Shown here: in pieces, positions 9,041-17,826 of the stretch
How positions within the stretch are numbered: position 1 is the stretch's first letter
Layout of the letters: each line of letters starts with the position of its first letter
Assembly: GCF_009827055.1 (NCBI RefSeq)
Contig: NZ_WUMK01000010.1
Location: forward strand, 186,001 to 250,000
Reading direction: 5' to 3'
DNA: 64,000 nucleotides
Origin: Shinella kummerowiae
Lineage (GTDB): Bacteria; Pseudomonadota; Alphaproteobacteria; Rhizobiales; Rhizobiaceae
Made by a program: the position numbers and the translations under genes
The notes under the pieces: generated by a model
What the model was told of the DNA's origin: nothing
The model's input: the letters and a program-made list of their open reading frames with translations, nothing else
Database searches by the model: none

Positions 9041-9059
9041 ATGATGTAATTTACATCAT
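9041..9059. promoter_or_regulatory. Perfect 19-bp palindrome, unknown operator
   Basis: Nine-base arms ATGATGTAA and TTACATCAT flank a single central T. The length and perfection suggest a dimeric regulator site. It does not match the TGCAA-N6-TTGCA element used elsewhere in this window. It lies about 245 bases upstream of the TTGACA promoter box of the import operon. Confidence 0.55.
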
Positions 9060-9285
9060 CGTATCTTGATTGTTTTAATAAACTAAATATTTTCAGGAAT
9101 TTAAGCCGGCATGACCCGTCGAGTGAACTTGATTGAGAGGCAATCAGGATTTGGCCTATGAAAGGCTTGTGAATCCTCTCCCCCATCCGTGAAAATACCT
9201 TCCAGCGATCTCGTCTCCAGGCGGCCCGAGGGAAAGCCGCAAACGCTGACGCAATACCGAGCTTGCTCTCGATATAGAATAAATG

Positions 9286-9319
9286 TTGACACTAGAAAAT
9301 TAATGCAACTAATATTGCA
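9286..9319 (+). promoter_or_regulatory. Promoter with overlapping TGCAA-N6-TTGCA operator (site A)
   Basis: A -35 box TTGACA at 9286-9291 is followed 18 bases on by TAATAT (9310-9315, 4 of 6 matches to the consensus -10). The perfect inverted repeat TGCAA-CTAATA-TTGCA at 9304-9319 covers that -10, so a bound repressor would block RNA polymerase. It drives the four-gene ABC import operon starting at 9431. The same palindrome recurs at six other promoters in the window. Confidence 0.72.
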
Positions 9320-9430
9320 CGCATGAAGGCAGCAGGCGGTGTGGAGGTTGCCTGTGATCTCGCCTGAAGACGAGTGAGCACCCCGCTCGCATCGATAGCT
9401 CCGTTTACTCAATCAAGGAGGAGGAACCTT

Positions 9431-10459
9431 ATGAGAATTGGAAAAAGCATCCTGTATTCGGCTCTTTTGGCGTCGGTAGCACTGGGGGTTGCCCATGCCC
9501 AGGACGGCGAAAAGCAGTACCGTTTCGTCATGGTCTCGCATATCGGCTCGAACGATCCGAACATGAACTGGCTGACGACGTCGCTGAAGGAGTTCGAGGC
9601 GAAGTATCCGGACGTGAAGACCGAATACATTTCCACCAACAACTACTCCGTTCAGGAGCACGTTCGCCTGCTCGAGCAGGCAATCGCGACCCAGCCGGAC
9701 GGCATTGCCGTACCGATCGTCAGCTCCGATGCCTTTGAAGGCCCGCTGCGCAAGGCGATTGACGCCGGCATCCCGGTGGTCGCTTTCAACATCGCCGACA
9801 GCCGCCCAGATGGCGAGCGCATTCCCTATCTCACCTATGTCGGCGGCGACGAACTCCTGACGGGCAAGAAGCTCGGTGAGTACGCGCTTACGAAGGTCGA
9901 GGCCGGCGAAATCCCGAAACCCACGCGTGTCGTCTGCGCAAGCCATGACTCGGCGCACCAGGGTCTCAAGGCGCGTTGCGCGGGTATGAGAGAGGTGATG
10001 GAGAAAGCGGGCGCAAAGTTCGACGAGCTCTTCATCGGCGCGGAGCCGGCAACGGCACGCAACACGCTGCAGTCGTTCCTGCAGGCCAATCCGGATACCA
10101 ACTATATCTTCACGGTCGCCGGCTGGTCTTCTCCCTGGGCATGGGGGGTGGCCAACGAGATGAAGCTTGATCCGGATGTCGACGACAAGGGCGTCACTGT
10201 CCTGACTGTCGATGAAGGTCCGGTGTCGATCGAAGGCGTGCGCGCGGGGCATATTCTCGCGACGAACAGCCAGGGCTTCTGGCTGCAGGGTTATGCCCCC
10301 ATGGAGTGGCTGTATTGGAACAAGAAGTTCGGATACGCCCCCCAGCAAAGCATCCTGACGGGTCCGCTCGTGATCAACAAGGATAATGCGGATCAGTGGG
10401 CCGAGCAGGTCCGCGGTGTGTTCGGCGACAAGGCTTACGACGAACAGAACACCTGGTAA
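9431..10459 (+). CDS. Sugar ABC transporter substrate-binding protein
   Basis: Periplasmic binding protein of 342 residues of the ribose/inositol class (Peripla_BP_4). A signal peptide is clear: a short basic start MRIGK, a hydrophobic core, and an AHAQD cleavage region near residue 24. The mature part opens with KQYRFVMVSHIGSNDPN and carries the QPDGIAVPIVSSDAF strand-loop typical of these proteins. The start follows an unusually strong ribosome site (AAGGAGGAGG). It is the first gene of an operon with two permeases and one ATPase and is separated from the first permease by a strong hairpin. Substrate unknown; the regulatory site links it to the inositol-type enzymes. Confidence 0.92.
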   Translation: MRIGKSILYSALLASVALGVAHAQDGEKQYRFVMVSHIGSNDPNMNWLTTSLKEFEAKYPDVKTEYISTNNYSVQEHVRLLEQAIATQPDGIAVPIVSSDAFEGPLRKAIDAGIPVVAFNIADSRPDGERIPYLTYVGGDELLTGKKLGEYALTKVEAGEIPKPTRVVCASHDSAHQGLKARCAGMREVMEKAGAKFDELFIGAEPATARNTLQSFLQANPDTNYIFTVAGWSSPWAWGVANEMKLDPDVDDKGVTVLTVDEGPVSIEGVRAGHILATNSQGFWLQGYAPMEWLYWNKKFGYAPQQSILTGPLVINKDNADQWAEQVRGVFGDKAYDEQNTW

Positions 10460-10476
10460 CCGGTACCCTCCCGGGC

Positions 10477-10513
10477 GAGGGCGGCTGGCCTTTCCGACAG
10501 GCCGGCTGCCCTC
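10477..10513 (+). promoter_or_regulatory. Intra-operon hairpin after the binding-protein gene
   Basis: Inverted repeat with 15-base arms (GAGGGCGGCTGGCCT and AGGCCGGCTGCCCTC, two G-U wobbles) around a 7-base loop, 18 bases after the stop codon. No T-run follows, so it is more likely an mRNA-stabilising or processing structure than a full terminator. Confidence 0.65.
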
Positions 10514-10557
10514 ATTTGCGCATCCGCAGCGCATATCAACGAGCAGGATCAAGAACC

Positions 10558-11514
10558 ATGAAGTACCTTGTCCGCAGCCAGGGCTTCGGCGCGACCATCG
10601 GCGTTATCGCCATGCTGGCCGTTTTCACCGTGATCGATTTTTCCGGATGGTGGACGATACAGACCCTGTCCAACGTCACGCAGTTCACGGCCATCCTCGC
10701 CCTGGTGGCGTTGGGTCAGGCCCTCGTGATCATGACGAAGGAGATCGATTTGTCCGTAGGGTCGATCTACGGGCTGACTGGCGTGGCCTTCATAACGCTG
10801 GAACCATCTCTCGGCGTGCCCGGCTCTCTGGTCGTGGCTCTGCTCATCGCGGCGGCGGCCGGTTTCATCCAGGGAACCGCTGTCGTCAAAGGCGAGCTTC
10901 CGTCGATGATCGTCACGCTCGGCGGCCTGTTCGCAGCGCGCGGTATCATCTACGTCTGGACGGGTGGATCCGTCCATAACTTCTCTCCCGATGCCCGCAC
11001 CCACGCCTTGACCCGCCTCCTGGGTGGAGAGCTTTTTGGTGTTGAGGCTGCCCTATACTGGGTGGGCATCGTTTCCGTCCTGCTGGCGATCATGCTCTGG
11101 GGCACGCGCTTCGGAAACCGGTTGTTGGCAACCGGCGGCAGTCGGGAAAGCGCTGAATCGCGCGGCGTTCGCACCGATCACGTCAAGACGACAGCCTTTG
11201 TCCTCTGCTCGCTGCTTGCGGGCTTCGCCGGCATCCTGACGCTGTGCAACCAGCCGCAGACCCATGTGACGCTTGGCGAGAACATGGAACTCGAGGCCAT
11301 CTCCGCGGCGGTGATCGGCGGGTGCCTGTTGACTGGTGGGCGAGGGTCGATTCTCGGGGTCATCCTCGGCGCCTTGATCGTCGTCAGCTTCCGCTACCAG
11401 CTGATCGCGCTCGGCGCACCATCGTCCTGGTACATCACATTCGTCGGCGCCGTTCTTATCGTCGCGGTAATTTTCAATCAGAAGCTTGCCCGTTTTCTCG
11501 GGCACAGCGTTTGA
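10558..11514 (+). CDS. Sugar ABC transporter permease (first of two)
   Basis: RbsC-type inner-membrane permease of 318 residues. It shows the family segment ALVIMTKEIDLSVGSIYGL, the SMIVTLGGLFAARG stretch, the loop GGSRESAESRGVRTDHVK and the C-terminal AVIGGCLLTGGRGSILG block. Eight or more hydrophobic helices are expected. The ATG is supported by the beginning of similarity and sits 44 bases after the hairpin. With the second permease at 12302-13276 it probably forms a heterodimeric channel, as the operon has only one ATPase gene. Confidence 0.9.
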   Translation: MKYLVRSQGFGATIGVIAMLAVFTVIDFSGWWTIQTLSNVTQFTAILALVALGQALVIMTKEIDLSVGSIYGLTGVAFITLEPSLGVPGSLVVALLIAAAAGFIQGTAVVKGELPSMIVTLGGLFAARGIIYVWTGGSVHNFSPDARTHALTRLLGGELFGVEAALYWVGIVSVLLAIMLWGTRFGNRLLATGGSRESAESRGVRTDHVKTTAFVLCSLLAGFAGILTLCNQPQTHVTLGENMELEAISAAVIGGCLLTGGRGSILGVILGALIVVSFRYQLIALGAPSSWYITFVGAVLIVAVIFNQKLARFLGHSV

Positions 11515-11531
11515 CGCGGGAGGACGCTCAA

Positions 11532-12302
11532 ATGACACAAAACCCTCTGATCCAGGTGAAAAACCTCGACCTTTATTTCGGTGCCTTCCACGCCCTGAAG
11601 AACGTCTCGGTCGATTTCAACGCCGGCGAACTGATCGGCCTGGTCGGCGACAATGGTGCCGGCAAGACCACGCTGATCCGCGTTCTGTGCGGCATTCACG
11701 CGCCGACAAAAGGCGACGTGTTCTTCGATGGCAAGAAGGTCGAGAAGTTTCATCCGAAGCTCGCCATCGACCAGGGCATCGAGACCATCCAGCAGTCCGT
11801 CGGCCTGTGCGACAATCTTTCGATCGCGCGCAATTTCTATCTCGGCCGCGAGCCGGTCAAACGGATCCTCGGCATACCGTTCCTCGATTTCGCCAAGATG
11901 CGCGAGAAATCTAGCCGCGTCATCCGCCAGTTCGGCCTTCGCGAAAACGTCTCGGCCGACGACGAGGTGGAACGGCTGTCCGGCGGTGAGCGCCAGTCGG
12001 TCAAGATCGGCCGGGCCGTCGAGTTCAAGAACCGCGTCGTCATCATGGACGAGCCGACGAACCATCTGTCGGTGCGCGAACGCGAACATGTCAACGAACT
12101 GGCGGTGCAGTTGAAGGAGCAGGGCCTGCTCGTCATCTACATCACGCACGACATCTTTCAGGTACACAAACTTGCCGATCGTATCGTCATCATGGAGAAC
12201 GGCGAGAAGGTTGCCGATGCCTCGACCGACAGCATGTCGGCGGAAGCGCTTGAAGACGTCATCCGCCAGGGCGGTCGCGTCGTCGAGAAGGAGGCGGTCT
12301 GA
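11532..12302 (+). CDS. Sugar ABC transporter ATP-binding protein (single nucleotide-binding domain)
   Basis: ATPase subunit of 256 residues. Walker A is GDNGAGKTT near residue 39, the Q-loop is in ETIQQSVGL, the signature is LSGGERQSVKIGRA and Walker B is VVIMDEPTNHLS, followed by the H-loop His in YITHD. Unlike RbsA it has only one ATPase domain, like FrcA of the rhizobial fructose importer. The stop overlaps the start of the second permease by one base, so the two are translationally coupled. Confidence 0.92.
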   Translation: MTQNPLIQVKNLDLYFGAFHALKNVSVDFNAGELIGLVGDNGAGKTTLIRVLCGIHAPTKGDVFFDGKKVEKFHPKLAIDQGIETIQQSVGLCDNLSIARNFYLGREPVKRILGIPFLDFAKMREKSSRVIRQFGLRENVSADDEVERLSGGERQSVKIGRAVEFKNRVVIMDEPTNHLSVREREHVNELAVQLKEQGLLVIYITHDIFQVHKLADRIVIMENGEKVADASTDSMSAEALEDVIRQGGRVVEKEAV

Positions 12303-13276
12303 TGGCGCTCTCCGCAGCAAAGCCCCTCATTCGCCGCCACACGGAAATCGGCATCTTCCTGATCGGCGCCATCCTCATCGTCATTTTCGCATCGACCTCG
12401 GACGGGCGCTGGGCCAACCTTTACAACATCGGAACCATCATGCAGGTGACGGCGACGCTCGGATTGATGAGCCTCGGCGTTGCCATCGTGATCGGGACCG
12501 GTGAAATCGACATTTCGGTCGGGTCGACTTTCGGTATGGGGGCGCTCGCCCATCTTTGGCTTGCCGCCCGTGTCGATCCCGTGTTTGCCGCTTTGGTGGC
12601 CATCGTCGTGGGCGCAGCCATCGGTTATCTGAACGGATGGCTCATCACCAGGACCAAGACCCCTTCGCTGATCATCACGCTTGGCACATTGATGATTTTT
12701 CGTGGCATTGCGATCGCGCTGACGGACGGCTTTTCCTTTTCCATTCCCTATGCCGCGCGCAATGGCTGGACCTATTCTCTTCTTGGCGGGGGCGATTTTC
12801 TCGGCTTCAACACCGCTCTCTTCTGGTTGATCGCCACCTTTGCCGTTCTCATCGTCGTCCTGAAAGCGATGCCGTTCGGGAACCGCCTGCTTGCCGTTGG
12901 CGGCTCGGCTGATAGTGCGCACTCCAGAGGCGTGCGGGTCGAGCGCATCAAACTATCCGCATTCGTCATCTGCGGTATGCTCGCAGCCTTCGCAGGCGCG
13001 CTTGAGGCTGGAAAACTCGGCTTTGCGGATGGTTCCATGGGGCGGTTGATGGAGTTGCAGGCCATCGCTTCCTGTGTGCTGGGCGGCTGCCTGCTGGCCG
13101 GCGGACGGATTTCGCTGATCGGCGCGCTGATGGGCGCCTTCGTCCTGTCCTCCATCCAGTCCTATCTGGTCGTCACGGGCGTTCAACCGCAATGGTTCAT
13201 CCTCATTCTCGGCCTCATCGTCGTCGGGGCGGCCTATGGTGACAAGTCGCTGCGCAACTGGGCGATCCGGAAATAG
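12302..13276 (+). CDS. Sugar ABC transporter permease (second of two)
   Basis: RbsC-type permease of 324 residues with GTGEIDISVGSTFGMG, a PSLIITLGTLMIFRG stretch, the loop GGSADSAHSRGVRVERIK and the C-terminal CVLGGCLLAGGRISLIG block. It begins within the stop codon of the ATPase gene. It closes the operon: a convincing terminator lies 27 bases after the stop. Having two different permeases with a single small ATPase is less common than the usual RbsABC arrangement. Confidence 0.9.
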   Translation: MALSAAKPLIRRHTEIGIFLIGAILIVIFASTSDGRWANLYNIGTIMQVTATLGLMSLGVAIVIGTGEIDISVGSTFGMGALAHLWLAARVDPVFAALVAIVVGAAIGYLNGWLITRTKTPSLIITLGTLMIFRGIAIALTDGFSFSIPYAARNGWTYSLLGGGDFLGFNTALFWLIATFAVLIVVLKAMPFGNRLLAVGGSADSAHSRGVRVERIKLSAFVICGMLAAFAGALEAGKLGFADGSMGRLMELQAIASCVLGGCLLAGGRISLIGALMGAFVLSSIQSYLVVTGVQPQWFILILGLIVVGAAYGDKSLRNWAIRK

Positions 13277-13302
13277 CCCACCCTCTCGTCCTGACTGATC
13301 AC

Positions 13303-13334
13303 ATCGGCGCCGCTCACCGGCGCCGATTTTTTTT
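13303..13334 (+). terminator. Rho-independent terminator of the first ABC operon
   Basis: Perfect 10-base stem ATCGGCGCCG / CGGCGCCGAT with a 5-base loop, followed directly by a run of eight T. This is the clearest terminator in the window and separates the first import operon from the dioxygenase-led operon. Confidence 0.9.
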
Positions 13335-13374
13335 AGGGTTGTTTCCGCTTCCTACGCCATGGGCGCGAAGTGTG

Positions 13375-13406
13375 TTGACATTCCATTTTGTGCAATTAAT
13401 GTTGCT
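13375..13406 (+). promoter_or_regulatory. Promoter box and TGCAA-N6-TTGCT operator (site B)
   Basis: TTGACA at 13375-13380 is followed after 10 bases by the near-palindrome TGCAA-TTAATG-TTGCT at 13391-13406. One arm base deviates from the shared consensus. No good -10 could be assigned. It precedes the dioxygenase gene and its import operon. Confidence 0.6.
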
Positions 13407-13527
13407 CACAGAGGATAAATGCAATTATTCAATCCCGACAGTGACTTGCAGCGCGCAAACGGAGGCGTTGCGAGAGCGTTGCTTGCTGCCTTCCGCGGGA
13501 TTCAACACAGATATGGAGGAGAATTTC

Positions 13528-14637
13528 ATGAGTGACATTTCTGCGGTGATCGACCTTGCGCAATTCCGGCGCGACGTTGAAACCGAAACCACGAAGGCGA
13601 TGTGCCCGACGGCCATCGCCATCGAAAAGAACATCCCGATCTATGACGGTGCGTCCGTCAGCGATGCAATCGGTCCGGAATGGGCCTCGGTCATTGGCGA
13701 GGGACCGGGTGTCTTCGTGGTGAAGCGCGCCTTCACCGATCCCGGCGCCATCGACGCAGCAAGCGACGTCTTTCGTCAGATCATCGCCGACGAGCGCGCG
13801 GCCGGCACGGCCGCAGGCGACCATTTTGCCAAGGCCGGCGCCAATGATCGCATCTGGAACAGCCTGCAGAAGCTGTGCCTGCGCAACCCCGCCGTCTATG
13901 CCCGCTATATGGCCAATCCGGTGATCGACATTGCCTGCCGCGCCTGGCTTGGTCCGGGCTACCAGATCGCCACGCAGGTCAACCAGGTGCGCCCCGGCGG
14001 CAAGGCGCAGGCGCCGCACCGCGACTATCACCTTGGCTTCATGAAGCCAGAGCAGATGGCGGAATATCCGACCCACATCCACGCCACCGGCCCGACCCTC
14101 ATCCTGCAGGGCGGCGTCGCCCATTGCGACATGCCCGTCGAGAGCGGCACGACGAAGCTTTTGCCGCATTCGCAGCGCTACTTGCCGGGTTATGTCGCCG
14201 CCACGCGCCCGGAATTCCAGGCCTATTTCGAAGAGCATTGCGTCCAGCTTCCCTTGGAAAAGGGCGATGCCATCTTCTTCAGCCCGGCGCTGTTCCACGC
14301 CGCCGGCGAGAACCGGACGGCGGATGTCGTGCGCATGGTCAATCTCATTCAGACAGCATCCGCCTTCGCGCGCCACATGGAAAATCTCGACCGCACCGCC
14401 ATGGCCCGCGCCGTCTATCCGCATCTGGCGGCACTTTCACCCGAGGGGCGGCGGGCGGTGATTGCCGCGACTGCGGACGGCTATCCGTTCCCGACCAATC
14501 TCGACACTGATCCGCCGCTTGGCGGTCTCGCACCGGAAAGCCAGCAGGAGTTGCTTGCCCGGGCCGTCGTGGAAGGCTGGGATGCGGCGCAGCTCGACGC
14601 GGCGCTTTCCGCGCAGGGCGCCAAGCGCGCCGCTTAA
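13528..14637 (+). CDS. Phytanoyl-CoA dioxygenase (PhyH) family Fe(II)/2-oxoglutarate oxygenase
   Basis: Protein of 369 residues with the non-haem iron facial triad visible as His164-x-Asp166 (in APHRDYH) and distal His257 (in ALFHAAGENR), with Arg263 in the position that binds 2-oxoglutarate. PhyH-family enzymes hydroxylate aliphatic or alicyclic substrates and some remove O-methyl groups. The start is set by a GGAGGAG ribosome site 7 bases upstream. It is first in an operon with a complete sugar-type ABC importer, directly behind an operator shared with the inositol genes. That position points to an oxygenation or demethylation of the imported molecule, for example a methylated inositol; this is inference. 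Confidence 0.85.
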   Translation: MSDISAVIDLAQFRRDVETETTKAMCPTAIAIEKNIPIYDGASVSDAIGPEWASVIGEGPGVFVVKRAFTDPGAIDAASDVFRQIIADERAAGTAAGDHFAKAGANDRIWNSLQKLCLRNPAVYARYMANPVIDIACRAWLGPGYQIATQVNQVRPGGKAQAPHRDYHLGFMKPEQMAEYPTHIHATGPTLILQGGVAHCDMPVESGTTKLLPHSQRYLPGYVAATRPEFQAYFEEHCVQLPLEKGDAIFFSPALFHAAGENRTADVVRMVNLIQTASAFARHMENLDRTAMARAVYPHLAALSPEGRRAVIAATADGYPFPTNLDTDPPLGGLAPESQQELLARAVVEGWDAAQLDAALSAQGAKRAA

Positions 14638-14701
14638 CAACTACCCGCAATGGCTTCGGGCGGGGAGGAAACAGGAAGCCAATTTCGGGAGGAAATCGTT
14701 C

Positions 14702-15646
14702 ATGAAGAAAATTCTGCAATCGCTCGCCCTCGGCGCACTGCTGGCCACGACGGCGTTTGCCGGTATCGCCAATGCCGATGGCGAGAAGTTCGTCTGGATC
14801 AGCCATGGCCCGGATAGCGACAGCTGGTTCAACGTTATCAAGAACGCGATCAAGGTCACGAACGAGCAGATGGGCGTTACGACCGAATATCGCAATCCGC
14901 CGAGCGGCGACCTCGCCGACATGGCGCGCCTCGTGCAGCAGAGCTCGGCGGCCAGCGTCGATGGCATCATCGTCACCATCGCCGACTTCAACGTGCTCGA
15001 AGGGCCGATCAAGGATGCCGTCGCCAAGGGCATTCCCGTTGTCACCGTCAATTCCGGAACGGTGGAAGAAAGCCAGAAGCTCGGCGCGCTGATGCATGTC
15101 GGCCAACCGGAATATGAAGCAGGCCTCGGTGCCGGCAAGCGCGCGAAGGAAGCGGGTATCAAGAGCTTCCTCTGCGTCAACCACTATATCACCAACCCCG
15201 CCTCCGTTGAGCGGTGCCGCGGTTTTGCCGAGGGCATCGGCGTGGAGCTCGGCAACCAGATGGTCGATTCCGGCATCGATCCGTCGGAAGTGCAGAACAA
15301 GGTGAAAGCCTATCTCACCGCCAATCCGGATACCGGCGCGATCCTGACGCTTGGCCCCAACTCGGCCGAACCGTCGATCCGCGCGGTCAAGGAGATGGGT
15401 CTCGACGGCGATATCTACTTCGGCACGTTCGACCTCTCCGCAGAAATCTCCGCGGCCATCAAGGACGGCACGATCAACTTCGCGATCGACCAGCAGCCGT
15501 TCCTGCAGGGCTCGATCCCGATCCAGGTGCTGACGAACTACGTCCGCTACGGTGTGACGCCGTCGAACTCGATCTTCACCGGCCCCGGCTTCGTGACGAA
15601 GGACAATATCGCGCTCGTCGAGTCACTGGCAGGCCAGTACCGCTGA
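14702..15646 (+). CDS. Sugar ABC transporter substrate-binding protein
   Basis: Periplasmic binding protein of 314 residues. The signal peptide MKKILQSLALGALLATTAFAG ends near IANADG. The mature start EKFVWISHGPDSDSWFNVIKN and the SSAASVDGIIVTIADFNVL loop place it in the ribose/inositol binding class. It lies 64 bases after the dioxygenase gene and is separated from its permease gene by a strong hairpin. With the following permease and single-domain ATPase it has the same gene order as the rhizobial FrcBCA fructose importer. Confidence 0.92.
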   Translation: MKKILQSLALGALLATTAFAGIANADGEKFVWISHGPDSDSWFNVIKNAIKVTNEQMGVTTEYRNPPSGDLADMARLVQQSSAASVDGIIVTIADFNVLEGPIKDAVAKGIPVVTVNSGTVEESQKLGALMHVGQPEYEAGLGAGKRAKEAGIKSFLCVNHYITNPASVERCRGFAEGIGVELGNQMVDSGIDPSEVQNKVKAYLTANPDTGAILTLGPNSAEPSIRAVKEMGLDGDIYFGTFDLSAEISAAIKDGTINFAIDQQPFLQGSIPIQVLTNYVRYGVTPSNSIFTGPGFVTKDNIALVESLAGQYR

Positions 15647-15653
15647 TCTGACG

Positions 15654-15696
15654 ATTTTTGGCGCGCACCGGCTCATCACCCGTGCGCGCCAAAAAT
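15654..15696 (+). promoter_or_regulatory. Intra-operon hairpin after the second binding-protein gene
   Basis: Perfect 15-base arms (ATTTTTGGCGCGCAC and GTGCGCGCCAAAAAT) around a 13-base loop, starting 7 bases after the stop codon. The stem includes the T-rich segment, so a terminator reading on either strand is possible, yet the downstream permease and ATPase are clearly part of the same system. Confidence 0.75.
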
Positions 15697-15720
15697 GTTT
15701 CTGAGGGAGGAAATGCATTC

Positions 15721-16842
15721 ATGACGGACGTCATTCCGGACGCGCTGAAGGACGAGCGCATAAAACCCGTCTCGCCACTCAGGCGCGCGCTGATCCGGCC
15801 CGAGCTCGGCGGCATCTGTGGCACCATCCTGGTCTTCCTGCTGTTTGCGGTGATTGCCGGTGACAGCGGCATGTTCGCTGCCGAGGGCCTGATGAACTGG
15901 ACGGTGGTTTCGGCCCAGTTCATGGTCATCGCGGTCGGCGCTTGCCTTCTGATGATTGCCGGCGAGTTCGATCTTTCCACCGGCTCGATGATCGGTTTTT
16001 CCGGCGTCATGATGGCCATCCTGTCGGTCCATCTCGGCGTGCCGCTCTGGCTTGCCATCATCGCGACCTTCGTCTTCTGCGTCCTGCTCGGCGGCGTGAA
16101 TGGCTGGTTGGTCATTCGCACCGGCCTGCCGTCCTTCATCGTGACACTCGCCTTCCTCTATATCCTGCGCGGGTTGACCATATGGGGATCGATCTACTTC
16201 ACGCGACAGACGATCATCGGCGGCGTCGCGGAAAAGGCGGCGACAGATTGGCTCGCCTCGATCTTCGGCGGCAAGGTTTTGGGCTGGCTCTTCACCTGGA
16301 TGGGGGAGGCGGGCTGGATTGCCACTTTCACCCGCGGTAATCGCGCCGGGCAGCCGGTCATCGACGGCATTCCGATGCTCGTTGTGTGGGCGATCGTGCT
16401 CGTGGTCTTCGGTCATTGGCTGCTGACGCGTACCAAGTTCGGCAACTGGATCTTTGCCGCAGGCGGTGATGCGCTTGCCGCCCGCTATGTCGGGGTGCCG
16501 GTCAATCGCGTAAAAATCCTGATGTTCATGTTTTCCGCCTTCTGCGCCTGTGTCTTCGCCACCTGCCAGGTGATGGAGTTCGGCTCGGCGGCGGCTGACC
16601 GCGGCCTGCTGAAGGAGTTCGAGGCGATCATCTGCGTGGTTATCGGCGGCGCGTTGCTGACGGGCGGCTACGGTTCGGTCATCGGGGCGGCGCTGGGTGC
16701 CATCATCTTTGGTGTGGTGCAGCAGGGCCTGTTCTTCGCCAATGCGGAAAGCTCGCTCTTCCGGGTGTTCCTCGGCGTCATTCTGCTGACGGCTGTGATC
16801 ATGAACACCTATATCCGCCGCATCATCACGGGAGAACGCTGA
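15721..16842 (+). CDS. Sugar ABC transporter permease
   Basis: RbsC/FrcC-type permease of 373 residues, longer than the other permeases here because of an insertion of roughly 50 residues between the third and fourth membrane segments (around [18 protein letters not shown]). Signature blocks are [31 protein letters not shown], the loop [15 protein letters not shown] and [16 protein letters not shown]. The ATG follows a GAGGGAGG ribosome site. It ends in a one-base overlap with the ATPase gene. Confidence 0.9.
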   Translation: MTDVIPDALKDERIKPVSPLRRALIRPELGGICGTILVFLLFAVIAGDSGMFAAEGLMNWTVVSAQFMVIAVGACLLMIAGEFDLSTGSMIGFSGVMMAILSVHLGVPLWLAIIATFVFCVLLGGVNGWLVIRTGLPSFIVTLAFLYILRGLTIWGSIYFTRQTIIGGVAEKAATDWLASIFGGKVLGWLFTWMGEAGWIATFTRGNRAGQPVIDGIPMLVVWAIVLVVFGHWLLTRTKFGNWIFAAGGDALAARYVGVPVNRVKILMFMFSAFCACVFATCQVMEFGSAAADRGLLKEFEAIICVVIGGALLTGGYGSVIGAALGAIIFGVVQQGLFFANAESSLFRVFLGVILLTAVIMNTYIRRIITGER

Positions 16843-17618
16843 TGTCTGCCATCGTTGAGATGAGAAACATCACGAAGCATTTCGGCCACGTCATCGCGCT
16901 GGCCGGTGTCTCCTTCGACGTCAAGGCCGGCGAATGCCACTGCCTGCTCGGCGACAACGGTGCCGGCAAATCGACCTTCATCAAGATCATGTCCGGTGTC
17001 TACAAACCGAGCGGCGGTGAGGTGCTGGTGGAGGGCGCGCCGACTCTGTTCCAGAGCCCGCGCGATGCCATGACCGCGGGTATCGCTACGGTCTACCAGG
17101 ACCTTGCGATGATTCCGCTGATGAGTGTCAGCCGTAATTTCTGGATGGGGCGGGAGCCTGAGCGCGGCGTCTGGCCGTTCAAGACTTTCGATACGGACAA
17201 GGCCGACGACATCACCGTCAAGGAAATGCGCAAGATGGGCATCAGCCTGCGCGGGCCGGACCAGGCGGTCGGCACGCTCTCCGGCGGCGAGCGCCAGACG
17301 GTTGCCATTGCGCGTGCCGTCTATTTCGGTGCCAAGGTGCTGATCCTCGACGAACCGACCTCCGCGCTTGGCGTGCGCCAGACGGCGAACGTGCTGAGCA
17401 CGATCGACCGGGTGCGCAAACAGGGCATCGGCGTCGTCTTCATCACCCACAACGTCCGCCATGCGCTTGCCGTCGGTGATCGCTTTACGGTGCTGAATCG
17501 CGGCCAGACGCTGGGCACCGCTGAACGTGGCACAGTAGATGCGGCGGCGCTTCAGGACATGATGGCTGGCGGGCAGGAACTGGCGCTGTTGGAATCCTCG
17601 CTTGGCGGGACGATCTGA
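16842..17618 (+). CDS. Sugar ABC transporter ATP-binding protein, FrcA-like
   Basis: Single-domain ATPase of 258 residues with Walker [11 protein letters not shown]-loop ATVYQDLAM, signature [14 protein letters not shown], Walker [13 protein letters not shown] and the H-loop in [10 protein letters not shown]. Architecture and gene order match FrcA of the frcBCA fructose/mannose/ribose importer, but substrate cannot be assumed from that. It is coupled to the permease gene and followed by a short hairpin that probably ends the operon. Confidence 0.91.
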   Translation: MSAIVEMRNITKHFGHVIALAGVSFDVKAGECHCLLGDNGAGKSTFIKIMSGVYKPSGGEVLVEGAPTLFQSPRDAMTAGIATVYQDLAMIPLMSVSRNFWMGREPERGVWPFKTFDTDKADDITVKEMRKMGISLRGPDQAVGTLSGGERQTVAIARAVYFGAKVLILDEPTSALGVRQTANVLSTIDRVRKQGIGVVFITHNVRHALAVGDRFTVLNRGQTLGTAERGTVDAAALQDMMAGGQELALLESSLGGTI

Positions 17619-17622
17619 GAGG

Positions 17623-17651
17623 CACGCCGGATAGATCACCCGGCGTGTTTT
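17623..17651 (+). terminator. Probable terminator of the dioxygenase/import operon
   Basis: Eight-base stem CACGCCGG / CCGGCGTG with a 9-base loop followed by four T, five bases after the ATPase stop codon. The T-run is short, so termination may be partial. Confidence 0.6.
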
Positions 17652-17705
17652 GCATCGCATCTGAGGGCTTGGTTTTTGGGGTCGCGAGCCTTTCCCACCC
17701 TCCAA

Positions 17706-17781
17706 CGTCATCCTCGGGCTCGACCCGAGGATCCACGCTGCACTCACGGCACGGATGGTCGGGTCAAGCCCGACCATGACG
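17706..17781. repeat. Palindromic mosaic intergenic repeat of alphaproteobacterial type
   Basis: Outer arms CGTCAT (17706-17711) and ATGACG (17776-17781) enclose two hairpins, CCTCGGG-CTCGA-CCCGAGG at 17712-17730 and ATGGTCGGG-TCAAG-CCCGACCAT at 17755-17777. Short elements of this design are dispersed in many copies between genes in Rhizobiales. It lies between convergent operons. Only one copy is seen in this window. Confidence 0.6.
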
Positions 17782-17826
17782 GAGGAGAGGGCGGGGCTTC
17801 GAGGCAGATAGGGTCAGCAGACAACC

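Larger units (their letters stand above)
8941..9430. promoter_or_regulatory. Long regulatory intergenic region before the first ABC import operon
   Basis: Nearly 490 bases with no supported gene and visibly AT-rich compared with its flanks. It contains a perfect 19-base palindrome at 9041-9059, a promoter with TTGACA at 9286-9291, an overlapping operator at 9304-9319 and a strong AAGGAGGAGG ribosome site at about 9416-9425. The LacI gene upstream may also end here, although no terminator hairpin with a T-run was recognised. Confidence 0.6.

Noticed and set aside
11532-12302. ABC ATPase as half of a broken RbsA
   Set aside because: Length, full motif set and smooth coupling to the next permease match intact single-domain FrcA-like ATPases.
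13420-13435. Second TGCAA half-site after site B, and the degenerate one at 20112-20126
   Set aside because: Only one arm matches, which is expected by chance in AT-rich leaders.
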